Part shown: one piece after another, positions 22,102-32,114 of the stretch
Position numbering within the stretch: position 1 is the first letter of the stretch
Layout: each line of letters starts with the position of its first letter
Origin: Bromus sterilis
Taxonomy: Eukaryota > Streptophyta > Magnoliopsida > Poales > Poaceae
Assembly: GCA_950022295.1 (NCBI GenBank)
Contig: OX465598.1
Location: forward strand, 95,580,001 to 95,644,000
DNA: 64,000 nt
Reading direction: 5' to 3'
Position numbers and translations under genes: made by a program
The notes under the pieces: generated by a model
The model's database searches: none
Told to the model about the DNA's origin: nothing
The model's input: the letters and a program-made list of their open reading frames with translations, nothing else

Positions 22102-22815
22102 CGGCTCCGATACATCTTTGCGGTGGGTGCCATAGGCCGAATTTTCTTAACCAATTCGTCCCTTTGCTTCTCTTCCTCCGGCTCCCCCTTCTCATGGTTT
22201 CTTACGCGCTGCAATCTCCTTTTCTTCATCTTGGTCAAACCGTGAGGGCGGGATTCCTGCACTTGGCCTTGCTTGTGCTAGCCTCGCGATCACTAGCCAT
22301 GCAACCCTGCTGAACAACAACAATGTCGTTATCAGAATTAGCCAGACTCTCACCAATCGGCTCTTGGATCTCCTTCCGCTTGTCAGATTCTGAAATTTCC
22401 GCACTAGGTGACTTAACACGCCACACTATTTTATTGACTTTTCTCGGAGAACCTTGTAATGGCCGATTATCGTCTTGATTTAAATGGCCTTTTGAAGAAT
22501 AAGAAAAACTCCCACGAGTGAGCCTCTTAGGTGCTGCACACCCCATATAAAAATCATAAGGGCCCATTGGCGGCTGCCCCCAACCACCGTTGAAGCCTCC
22601 CATGTAATATGGCGCATAGGGGGGTGGTGATGACCCATATGACCTTGCATAGCGCTGAATTTCCTGCGGAGGTGATCTTTAACACTTTGAAGTCGATGGA
22701 CGATTAGAGCTAGAACCGGCCACTTGATTGGCATACTTGGATAGCAACATATCAAAAGTTGGCTTGATTCGCTTGTGCCTAGCTTCATTCCTTTTCCCCT
22801 TGCCAATTTCTGAAT
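22102..22815 (-). pseudogene. Gag C-terminal part of the TNP2-inserted retrotransposon
   Basis: Minus-strand frames give KPTFDMLLSKYANQVAGSSS, the Gly/Pro-rich MGGFNGGWGQPPMGPYDFY, and a charged segment with IVWRVKSPSAEISESDKRKE. These fit the linker between gag and protease. The 5' continuation of gag resumes at 28440 on the far side of the nested element. Frame changes at about 22240 and 22600 show decay. No zinc knuckle could be confirmed. Confidence 0.5.
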
Positions 22816-23201
22816 TCTTGGGATAAATATAGGCAGAGGGGGGTGTCGAGGGGACCCATAGGGCAGTCAAGAGGCCCCCTGGCACGGCCTAGGGTGGGGC
22901 CGCTCCAGGGACCCTTCTGGAGTCCCTGTGGTGGCCTCCTTATGCTGCCTTGGTGATTCCGGAAGCTTCCGGGTCGCTGGTTTTTTATCTGATTTTTCCG
23001 AATTTTTTGGAGCACTTTTAATGGCCGGAAAACCTGAAATACAAAAGCAGCAGAAATCAACAACTGGCAGTTGGGTGCATTGGGTTAATAGATTAGTCCA
23101 TATATGATCAAAAGTGTATGAAAGTTCAAGCAAAACATGGCAAAGTCACACAAAACATGCATGGAGCAAACATAAATTATAGATACGTTTGGGACGTATC
23201 A
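22816..23201 (-). repeat. Truncated 3' LTR
   Basis: Matches 28069-28439 and has the TGATACGTCCCAAACG start (minus strand, at 23201). Sequence left of 22816 is gag of the host element, so about 1.27 kb of LTR has been deleted at this edge. Confidence 0.85.
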
Positions 23202-23215
23202 ACATCCCCAAGCTT
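23202..23215 (-). other. Polypurine tract
   Basis: AAGCTTGGGGATGT on the minus strand, directly before the LTR start. The same AAGCTTGGGG word occurs as PPT in the other TGATACGTC elements here (42027, 63492, degenerate at 61394). Confidence 0.8.
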
Positions 23216-25809
23216 AATTCCTGCGGTGACATGCCACACAACCATATAAGGACTTTTAAGTAAAGGAATCAAAGCATGCACTTCAATTCAAGTCTTAACA
23301 AGCAAGAGTCTATATTAGAATTGACACAAGCAACAAAAGAACAAAAGGTGCAAGAGCTCTCGCTGTCCGTGACTCGAATGTCTCCAGATGGTGTTTGCGT
23401 GCAAGCAGGGGACTGGGAAAAAGAGAGAAAAAAGGTTGTTGAGAACAACTATCTACTAAAGTTGCACACTTAGTCTCCTTTGGATTCTTATCTTGACTCG
23501 TCCCTAGACCACTAGCTAGGTACAAGTCAAACTGATCCACTCCCTTTTGATATTTTGAGCACTCATGCAATGGATGAGCGTGAGCAAGAAAGTTGACACC
23601 TAAAAGGTGAAACAGAAAGAAGGTGGAGGAGGAAGACAAAAAGGTGTGAAAGGCTCACATCAATGAGGACAATCATAGGCGAGAGAAGGCCATATGATTG
23701 ATATGATGTGAGGAGTAGGGATTGCCATGCAACGGATGCACATGTGAGCTAAAAGCTCTCCAAGGGAACTAGTGGGGGTGCATCTAACTTGCTTGCTCAA
23801 GAAGACCTAGAGCTCGTTTGGAATATACAAGCCAAGTTCTATAGTGTGAAGGTCCCCACATAGCTATATGCATGATGATGATCTCTATGGAGTACAAGGG
23901 ATAGAGGATGAAGTACTAGTGTGGATCTCTCAAAAGGAATAGTAGTGTGCCCCCTTCTCTCTTTTTATTTTTCTTTTCCCTTTTTTCTATTTTTTGTATT
24001 TTGTGTGGCCTCAATGGCTCTTTCTATTTAACTCTCATTTGTCCTCTTTGGGATCTTTTTGATTTTGTCCTCTTTGGGATCTTTTCCTCAATTTAGGGGC
24101 AACACTCTATATTTTACAAGAATATAGAAGATCTTTCACACTTTACAAAAGTACTCACATAAAGAAGATATAACTATCATGATGCAAATGTATGCCTCTG
24201 CCAGGATAGCAGGATATTCAATGATACTAGCGGGTCATGTAGCAATGATTAGGGCAAGGCCCAACTAGCATGCGGCTCATCGATCAAGAAAGTAGCATGT
24301 ATGACATGAAGATCAAGTCATGAGAAGGTGGATGTTGCATGGCAATGTATCTCGGAAAGGCTATGGAAATGCCTTATAGGTAGGTATGGTGTCTGTTTTG
24401 AGGAAAGATATAAGGAGGCTTATGATGCAAGAGCGTATCGTGCCAAGGGTTTGGATGCACCGGCGAAGTATGCGCCAACTCTCAAGGTGAGAAAGGGCAA
24501 TGCACGGTACCGAAGAGGCTAGAAAAAGTATAGGTGGGTGGAAGTGTCAACTTTCGAATACTCACGTTAGTCCGAAGAACTCATGCACTTATTATCGGTA
24601 ACTCTCAATCTAATCAGGAGGTTCACAAAGAGACAAGTACCCCGAGGAGGAGTGTATGGGGGTTTGGTTATCCTTGCGCATCCTCGACTCATGGTACGTG
24701 AGTGTACTCTAATATTCGAACCCTCCAGAGGTTAGTGATTCATCTAGTAGCTAGAGTTCAACCTAAAACAAAAGAAAAGCTCTAGAAAAACTAAAGCACT
24801 ACAACTAAATAGAGCAGCATCTAAGAAAAGAAAAAGAACAACTCACAGCTAAAAGAATAAGCATGCAAATCCTATGAGGAGTTCTAGTTCAAGCGGAGCG
24901 TGTATCTCTCCCACACAAAAGAGTAAGCTGGGGTCTAACTTGTTATGAACAGCAAGCAAAGCTAAAGAAAACTAAAAACAAAACCTAAGAGCGAGATGCT
25001 CCAAGAATAGCACATAACGCATGAATTGATAAAAATATAGTGTAATGAGAGATGAACTGATAATTGTTGATGAAGAAGGGGATGCACGGGGGCATCCCCA
25101 AGCTTAGACGCTTGAGTCTCCTTGAATATTTATTGGGGGTGCACATGGGCATCCCCAAGCTTGAGCGTTTGACAATCCAAGATCTTCTTTCATCATCTTC
25201 CATCGCGCACTTGAAAACTCCCTTCATACATAACTCATTGTAGACTGATTAGAGAGGTTAGTGCCCATAATAAAATAATTTTTTCTCTACTGGAAATAAA
25301 GATAACATTGAAGAGATACTTTTTCTCAAGAGTGCCAAAAAGTTTTTGCAAAGAAAAATAAAGCTTAAGGTTTGCAAAACGAAGAAAAGGCAAAACAGGA
25401 CAGAATCTGTGAAAAACAGACCAGCAGGTAGAAACAAATTTTTTAGGGATACTTCTGCAACTCAAATCAAAAAAATTAGAACATAAGAAAGTTTCGTAAT
25501 TGTATAGAGCACGCTGTGTAAAAATTTCAGCTAAAAAAATGAACAGGGATTTTTCTCTGATTTTTCTAGTCACGAGGACAGGATCTGTTATCTGGACAGC
25601 ATGTCGCAACTTTCACTTCCCTTGTCGTATGAGGCTATAAAAGGTACAAAGCATGAAAAGTAAAGATACAATGATGTTGCTAAAGTAGTAACGATCATCA
25701 AGACCACTAAGAACAGAAGAAAAGTAAAAAAGAAAAACCTAAATTCGTTGCGGGCTGCCTCCCGAAAGCGCTTCTTTAGAGCCATTAGCTAGGCTTAATG
25801 CAAAAAAGA
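23216..25809 (-). other. Non-coding 3' half of nested non-autonomous element
   Basis: No gene supported. The sequence is collinear (inverted) with 58499-61407. It contains a conserved block at 25747-25794 (minus-strand AAGCGCTTTCGGGAGGCAGC) and PPT-like CAAGCTTGGGGATGCCC repeats with adjoining GCATCCCC (25078-25166). A pair of small frames (24985-25227, 25235-25609) are partly shared with the other copy but look like chance frames through these repeats. Confidence 0.6.
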
Positions 25810-26643
25810 TCAAGTCGTATCCATTGAACCATCATCACGATCATCAAAAATCTCTTCAATAGTACAACTAGTCTTAATAGGTTTATCAAATAAAAGACGA
25901 ATGAAAATGCTTCTTGGAATAAAATCAAAAGAAGGGAAATCAATTGGAGTTTCATTAAAGTTAAAGATAGGCGTCTCCTCCAAAGTTTTCACCGTTTCAA
26001 CTCTCTTGGCAATGGGTGTGTTTGCTTTAGCTGGAGGAACCCTAGGGACGTAAACGAACTTAGGTTCCTTCTTTGCCGGAGTTTCATCCTTTTTGGTTTT
26101 GATTGAGGAAAAGGTAGTTCCTAGAGTTTCAATAACTTCCTCAATATTTTCTATCCTAGAAGACTTCTCATCAAGGGATTTAATAGTCTCCAAAGTTTTG
26201 ACAATTTTCTGCATGGAGTTATCTAGCCTATTAAAATTCCCTTGAATCTTACGATCCAATTCATTCACCCTATCGATACTTGGCATCTCTAGCTCTATTT
26301 TTTCAAGTTTTCTCATAATGTGAGCTAAAGTAATGTCCTCCTTAATACTAACAACTGGGAGACTTCCAACAAGATTTTCAATAACATTAAGGGCTTCCAA
26401 AACTGGGGCCTCTATGAAGTTCCCATTGATAGCAGTGTCTAAAAGAAACCTATTCCAAGAAGTGATCCCAACATAAAAATTTCTAAGCAAGATAGTAGTG
26501 GATTGCTTCTTGGTGGCTCTTTTTTGAGAATCATTAATTCTATACCAAGCATATTTCAAACTTTCACCACCTCTTTGAGTAAAGGTAAGTACTTCTGCCT
26601 CACCAAAGGAAAAATGACCAGCCATAGTGGTAACTACTGACAA
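25810..26643 (-). CDS. Gag-like protein of nested non-autonomous element
   Basis: 277 residues, uninterrupted. The N-terminal third keeps the gag core pattern of Athila-related wheat elements (FTQRGGESLKYAWYRINDSQ, ILLRNFYVGITSWNRFLLDT, NGNFIEAPVLEALNVIENL). The middle is a predicted coiled coil (residues about 110-185: IMRKLEKIELEM, DRKIQGNFNRLD, IENIEEVIETL), followed by a basic Lys/Pro-rich linker and an acidic end. There is no zinc knuckle, protease or pol. It probably packages RNA if expressed. The protein differs strongly from the gag of the plus-strand family member at 56460-57523, although LTRs and 3' halves match. The likely start is MAGHFSFGEAE (residue 8) rather than the first Met. 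Confidence 0.65.
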   Translation of the reverse strand: MSVVTTMAGHFSFGEAEVLTFTQRGGESLKYAWYRINDSQKRATKKQSTTILLRNFYVGITSWNRFLLDTAINGNFIEAPVLEALNVIENLVGSLPVVSIKEDITLAHIMRKLEKIELEMPSIDRVNELDRKIQGNFNRLDNSMQKIVKTLETIKSLDEKSSRIENIEEVIETLGTTFSSIKTKKDETPAKKEPKFVYVPRVPPAKANTPIAKRVETVKTLEETPIFNFNETPIDFPSFDFIPRSIFIRLLFDKPIKTSCTIEEIFDDRDDGSMDTT

Positions 26644-26766
26644 GGTAACAGGTATTTTTGGTATTTTTGATTAGGGACACAAAAGTAAAAACTGAAAGGT
26701 AAACTAACAAGACTAAAAAGCAAAGATAAAAGATAGTGTGCAACTCCCCTATCTTGTAGACTGGAG

Positions 26767-26784
26767 TCCCCAGCAACGGCGCCA
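26767..26784 (-). other. Primer binding site (tRNA-Asp type)
   Basis: TGGCGCCGTTGCTGGGGA on the minus strand, ten bases after the LTR end. It differs by one base from the complement of the plant tRNA-Asp 3' end as I know it. Confidence 0.8.
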
Positions 26785-26794
26785 GAAATTAGCT

Positions 26795-28439
26795 TGATAT
26801 GGTGAGGATAGTTCTCACTCCTCGTTGGTTACCCCAAGTGGAAGGTGAGATGTAGCGTAGCAGCAAATTTCCCTCGGTGAAGATAACAAGGTTATCGAAC
26901 CAGTAGGACTCCAAGAGATACAAGTAGGTGACAACGGCGCCAGAAAATAGCTTCGGGCTAGGGAGTTGACATGGACCTGCACACAGAAATAAATAACCTT
27001 GATCCCAACGAGTACAGAGGAGTTGTCAATTCCTCCTGCCTTGCTGTTTACAAAGGATCAACGCAAGAGATAATAATAGTGGCAACTGAAAGTAAAGAAT
27101 GAAAGTAAATTGATGATGTAAACAATGGTGTGAATATGGACCGGGGTCCCGTGATGTTCACTAGTGATGTGTCTTTCCCAAAAGACGATAAAAGTGCTAG
27201 CGAGGTAAACAAATCACAGCTGGGCAATTGACAAAATTATGAAGGCACCGCAATGCTAACTATGCTGCAAAGAAAGGAAGGGCTCAAAAGCAATGGGCAG
27301 TATGCCAAGTAGACCGAAATCCAACTGCATCTACTACGAATCATCCACCTTGAGATATCTATCCAGAACATATCGCTGGTATTAAGTTGCGAATCCCACC
27401 CAAAGTGTAAACTCAAAGTAACAGACAACTGCATTAAAAGAACTTTGCGTAAAGTAAACAATCCTTGCACCCCGCGGGTACAAGCACCGTTGTTTTATCC
27501 CTGGTGGCAACAGCATATCCCCTAGTCTCATGTTTCTGCCACTCAAGATAGACATCAAGGGGTTGAACCCACAATCGAGCATAACGCTCCCTCTTGGAGT
27601 TGCAACAAATCACTTGGCGAAAGTAAAATACGGCAACAGAGAACATGCAAGAATTTACTAAAGAACACAAATATAAAATAGAACCAAATATATTACTCAT
27701 CACAATCTGAACATAATCTCATAATCCATCAGATCCCAACAAACTCAGCATAGCAACAGCAGAAATTACAAAAGTACCTCGATCATGTGAGGGAGCTCAC
27801 GAGGTCTCGAAAGTGGAAGCACAAAGAGGGGAGAGGTACACCACATAGCTACTGGTCACGGACCAATGGTCCAAGGGGGACTACTCACGGTACATCCGGG
27901 AGGCGTCCATGGCTATGGATGGTCTCCCGGAGGAGGTTCCTCCTTCCGTCAGGGTGCCGGAGCAGCTTCTCCAGGCAGCCCCGATCTTGAAACGGCGGCG
28001 GCGGCGGTACAGAGGGGAGATCGCGGAAAATAGATCGATATTAGTGGTTTCCACCCGAGGGCTAAATATAGGCGAAGGGGGGTGTCGAGGGGACCCACAG
28101 GGCAGCCAGGAGGCCCCCTGGCGTGGCCTAGGTTGGGGCCGCGCCAGGACCCTTCTGGAGTCCCTGTGGGGGCCCCCCTCCGCTGCCTTGGTGATTCCGG
28201 AAGCTTCCGGGTCGCTGATTTTTTATCTGATTTTTCCGGATTTTTTGGAGCACTTTTAATGGCCGGAAAACCTGAAATACAAAAACAGCAGAAAACAGCA
28301 ACTGGCAGCTCGGTGCACTGGGTTAATAGATTAGTCCAAATATGCTCAAAAGTGTATGAAAGTTCAAGCAGAACATGGCAAAGTCACACAAAACATGCAT
28401 GGAGCAAACATAAATTATAGATACGTTTGGGACGTATCA
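26795..28439 (-). repeat. 5' LTR of nested non-autonomous element
   Basis: 1645 bp, TGATACGTCC start at 28439 and ATATCA end at 26795 (minus strand). Inside, at 26931-26946, the minus strand has TTTCTGGCGCCGTTGT, a partial copy of the PBS region. ORFs such as 27434-27703 and 27909-28420 are LTR sequence. Confidence 0.85.
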
Positions 28440-30049
28440 GCATGCCGTTTCAGCTCTTCAAACGGCGGTAACGTGTGAGATATTTTAATCATTTTATCTT
28501 GCAATAGAGCATCAAATATCCTATCACACTTGGCTATGTCAAAGGTAAACTTCATCTCCTCATCATGATTCTTGCGAATCAGATTAAGAGCATTGCACGA
28601 GTAAGGTTTGGCCTTTGAGGACCAAAAAAACCCAGTGGTATAGACATCAACCTCATCATCCGAATTATCATCATTGTAATCAACCATATGCACTCTAATA
28701 CGATCGTTTGTTGACCTCTGAACCTGCTCTTTTGGGCCAAAGCTTTCTGTAAGACTTGGTTAATATTCGAAAACTCATAAGTTTCTAGCCTCTCTTTAAT
28801 GTGAGTCTTCAAACCATTAAGAACAAGATCTGCCAAGTCTATCTCAGTTATCACTAAGCTATAGCATCGGGTTTTTATATCTCTAAACCTCTTAACATAA
28901 TCGGTGACCGATTCGTCATGCTTTTGCCTAACTAATTAAGATGTGACAACTTAAGCTCATTGTCGCCACTATAAAAATGATCATGGAATTTTTGTTCTAG
29001 TTGCGACCATAAGAGAATAGAGCCATGTGGTAAAGCATAACCATGAAAATGCGGTGCCAGTCAAAGATAAAGGAAATAAACGCACTTTCAATTCTTCTAT
29101 AGAACTTGCTTCACCCAGCTGTGCTAAGTATTGACTAACATGCTCCCGAGTTGTTTTTGTGCCCTCTCCACTAAATTTAACAAAATCAGGAACCTTATAA
29201 CCTTGAGGGTACAACACTGCATCAAAGTTTGCGGGATAAGGCTTTTGATACACACTACTCTTTACTTTCAGCTCGCTTCCGAAAGTATCTTGAAACATCT
29301 TATGCAAATCCTCCCTTAGCTTGTATAAAATAGGATCTGTGGTAGGTGTCGGTGCTTGTGGTATAGGAGAAACTTGAGTACTAGCTATTGGTGCAACTTG
29401 TGCTATGGGCGCCGAACTATAGTTCGGCGGGAGACAAAACGTGCCTGCCCCTATAGGTGATGTTGCAAAGTAATTCAACGTTGGCACCGAATCGGTTGCA
29501 CTCGGAATAGGGTTAGGGTAGGTAGGTGCAGTCACAAGTTGATTTGTTTGGCTAGGATAAGAATTCATCGGCATATTATAATATTGTTGCATAGGAGGAG
29601 CCGATGAAATAGGCAAGGTTGGATTAATTTTTTCTGGGCTAACAACAGTACCACTAGATGACGGGGGAATATTTTTTTTGTGCACTGCTATTTTCCAAGA
29701 ACGCATTATACATCATATCATTGCCTTTGCTAACTAAACTCTCAATCACAACAAGTTGATCTTTAGAAAAAACTTTACTCACAGTGATATCATCTATGTT
29801 GCCATCAAGAGGAGGGAGCTTGATTTCTCCAACCGGAGTGATGTTGCCTTGGCGAGTCTTGTCAAAATTCGCAAGAAAGACTTGCAAATCCACCTCCTCG
29901 TGTTGCTTCATGAGCGCCTCATAAGGCTCCATGCGCTGCTCCTAGCGCTGCTTCTTGATGGCTTCATATTCTTGACGATGTTCCTCCGATAGTTCATCAA
30001 GACTGGGCCTGATGATGTTATCGGCGTTGATCTCTGCTGACTTGGACAT
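28440..30049 (-). pseudogene. gag: Gag of the TNP2-inserted retrotransposon, N-terminal and central part
   Basis: The start is MSKSAEINADNIIRPSLDEL at 30049, 27 bases after the primer site. The reading continues through EEHRQEYEAIKKQR, a TAG, MEPYEALMKQHEEVDLQVFL, a frameshift in an A-run near 29680, a Pro/Thr/Ser-rich linker, and then the gag core (YPQGYKVPDFVKFSGEG, EHVSQYLAQLGEAS, LKVRLFPLSLTGTAFSWL) to about 28990. A further frameshift leads to MITEIDLADLVLNGLKTHIK and MKFTFDIAKCDRIFDALLQD, ending at ELKRHA where the nested element begins. This is a typical retrotransposon gag order; at least two frameshifts and two stops leave it dead. Confidence 0.75.
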
Positions 30050-30075
30050 GGTTGATGAAGATTTCTTGAAATTTT

Positions 30076-30093
30076 TCCCGAGCGGAGTCGCCA
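30076..30093 (-). other. Primer binding site, TGGCGACTCCGCTCGGGA
   Basis: Lies on the minus strand seven bases inside the 5' LTR border. It differs from the tRNA-Asp type used by the other elements and resembles the tRNA-Arg type reported for Ogre/Tat-like elements. tRNA identity is from memory. Confidence 0.65.
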
Positions 30094-30100
30094 AAAAGTG

Positions 30101-31028
30101 TGTTGACGCTGAATTACGCCCTACACAAACACGTCACATGTACCCGCGGCGCCGAGGGAGATACTCCGCAGATCGCACCATGGGAGGCCAACCGGAAGCG
30201 CGATACGCAAGACAATTCGGTTAGCTCTTTTTGAACAAGACGCCCCAAGCCCTCGGGAGGGACCCCGTCAAAGAACTCGGAGACGATTGGCTGCCCTAGG
30301 TCGTCCTGGACGCCCCTGGAGCTTCGTGATTCGTCTTCCTGCAAGAACAAGAGTAGACGAAGAACGAGAAGAAAGAACACGGTAGATTAGATGTAAAGGT
30401 AGGGTTTGTTGTGTTTTGCGATTGTGTGTTGTTTCAATCGGCCGTCACCTCATCTATTTATGAGGGGGTTGGACTTTCCGTACAAGAAAAGGGCTCAGAT
30501 TTCCATCCAAATCTCGGATTTCCCGTGGTCACAGGTCGGACCGTCCGACTTACAGTCCGGACCGTCCATCACATGGTCGGACCGTCCGACTTGTAGTCCG
30601 GACCGTCCTACGTGGCCGAAAAATACTTCTGTTACCGGAGGTCTTTTTCCGGACGTCCTACTTCCATCCTGGACGGTCTGACCTGGTTTTCCAGTGCTGC
30701 ACTGTTTTGGACTTAACTTTTTCATACAAATTCTGATTTTGACGTTTCAAATATAAAAATCGACCGGCTTGACGAGCCGAAGCCGCCCCGCCTAGAACAT
30801 TTTTCCATTTGACGATGTCTTGAAGACCTTATTTACAGAATAGTACTTCGAATGAAAGGATCTTATCACTTCCAACATAATTTCGGCCTCCAAGATGGAA
30901 TCGGATGACAATGGCTCGAACTACAAAGGTGTTCATATCAATGACACCAAACTTTTACATGTAGAGAACTTCTTCATTTGAGGTCATCTTATATAGGTTT
31001 ATTGCCGTGCGAAAAACCGGTGTCAGCA
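30101..31028 (-). repeat. 5' LTR of the TNP2-inserted retrotransposon
   Basis: 928 bp. CGGACCGTCCG boxes at 30537, 30558, 30578 and 30599 keep the 21/20/21 spacing of the other LTR. The two LTRs are nearly identical by eye over most of their length, with one 17-base gap near 30508, so the insertion is fairly recent relative to the TNP2 decay. Confidence 0.9.
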
Positions 31029-31033
31029 CATTT
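31029..31033. repeat. Target site duplication CATTT, right copy
   Basis: Follows the LTR end GTGTCAGCA and is identical to 20267-20271. Confidence 0.9.
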
Positions 31034-31770
31034 ATGCAGATGTGGTATTTAACGTGCGGAAGATCAAGAGAGCACAATACTTTCTTGGCCTCAGCGATAC
31101 TAGTTGGGCACGTGTTGCCCTTCGGAAGACGATCGTACTAGAATGCCATGTTATCATTGAAGCTTTCGCCGGTCCATTTGTGTTTTGCCTTCATCTCCAT
31201 AGCCCCAAGTGTTACATTCAAGAGGGTATCGCCGTCGTTGCATCCTTCATACAACTTTGTAACCGCGTCTTTCTCGAGTTGCGACATCTTGGCTTTCTCT
31301 CTAGCTGCACCTCTTGCGTTCAACACATCTTTGACAAGAAGCTCTTGAACATAAGGGTCCCGCACCCAGCTTGAATCCTCATGTCCGGCATCTTGATCTA
31401 CATGATCTGCTTCAGCATCTCTGTCATGATCATGTACGGGATGCTCTTCGTCTTCTCGGCTGCCGTTGTTGTCTGGTTGCCCTTCCTCATTTACTGGCGC
31501 CCCACCATTGATGTCCTCCTCCTCACCAACTTCATCACTTATCCATCGTGTGTAGCCATCCATCAAACCATTACACTTCAGGTGTCTTTCCAATATTCCA
31601 TAATCAGGTTCGGTCAGACACTGCAGTTTGCATCTCCGACAGGGACATCTTATATCCGTCCTATTATTCCGTAGCATGTCGTTTGTCGCACATTGCATCC
31701 ACCTAGTCACGGTGATATCACTCAACATCTCGCGGACCATGATTGCCTGGGTGCACAGAGAGAGCAACAC
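31034..31770 (-). pseudogene. CACTA transposase TNP2, N-terminal part
   Basis: The minus strand encodes a transposase-associated domain (PF13963 type): REMLSDITVTRWMQCA, the zinc-binding-like DIRCPCRRCKLQC, HLKCNGLMDGYTRWISDEVG. An acidic Asp/Glu/His linker, SSWVRDPYVQELLVKD and LYEGCNDGDTLLNVTLGAME follow, and after a TAG at about 31138 RLPKGNTCPTSIAEAKKVLC and PHVKYHICIN. The reading then meets the CATTT target site and resumes as DCMICRG at 20266. The start is probably MVREMLSD near 31740, but an upstream exon cannot be excluded. Confidence 0.85.
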
Positions 31771-32114
31771 AATTATATATCACGGTCGTCGCCAGAAAAA
31801 ATTGGCATGACCTTCCCTAATAATGCATGGGAGCATGCGGAGAGTGCGCCAGAAATTTGCCGAAACGGAAATGAATCAACATTTTGGCAAAACATTGGCA
31901 ACTCAAGATTCACATATACATCAAACTACCATAAGATTCACATATACATCAAACCACCATAAGCTTCACATATACACTTCACATATACATCAAACCACCA
32001 TAAGCTTCACATATACAACAAACCACCTCAAGCTTTCACATATACATCAAACCACCTCAACCTTTCACATATACACTTCACATATACCTCAAACCACCAC
32101 AAGCTTCACATATA
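31771..32114. repeat. Tandem repeat, units of roughly 18-30 bp, upstream of TNP2
   Basis: From about 31900 the sequence is made of TTCACATATACATCAAACCACC(A/T)(C/T)AAGC-like units, about nine copies with variable length. The array is interrupted by the solo LTR at 32115 and resumes at 34968-35012 (ACTTCACATATACATCAAAC). It is part of the CACTA 5' region. Confidence 0.7.

Larger units (their letters stand above)
22816..28439 (-). mobile_element. Non-autonomous Gypsy element nested in the retrotransposon, 3' LTR truncated
   Basis: Minus-strand order: 5' LTR (26795-28439, TGATACGTCC...ATATCA), tRNA-Asp primer site (26767-26784), gag-like ORF (25810-26643), long non-coding 3' part (23216-25809), polypurine tract (23202-23215) and a 3' LTR cut short (22816-23201). 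The LTR and the whole 3' part match the plus-strand element at 48366-63072, so they are one family. The missing part of the 3' LTR, equal to about 26795-28068 of the 5' LTR, means the target duplication cannot be checked. Confidence 0.85.
20272..31028 (-). mobile_element. Non-autonomous Gypsy-type LTR retrotransposon inserted in TNP2
   Basis: LTRs at 20272-21216 (3') and 30101-31028 (5'), both TGTTGACGC...GTGTCA(A/G)CA, with identical 5-bp target duplications CATTT. Minus-strand order: 5' LTR, primer binding site, gag, an inserted second element (22816-28439), gag C-terminus, protease, polypurine tract, 3' LTR. No RT or integrase sequence is seen in the roughly 3.3 kb of its own internal DNA, so it looks non-autonomous. 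Confidence 0.88.

Noticed and set aside
24985..25227. 80-aa ORF shared with 59079-59321
   Set aside because: Tempting as a conserved small protein, but the shared part is the CAAGCTTGGGGATGCCCC repeat and common 3' UTR of one family; no evidence of selection on codons could be judged by eye.
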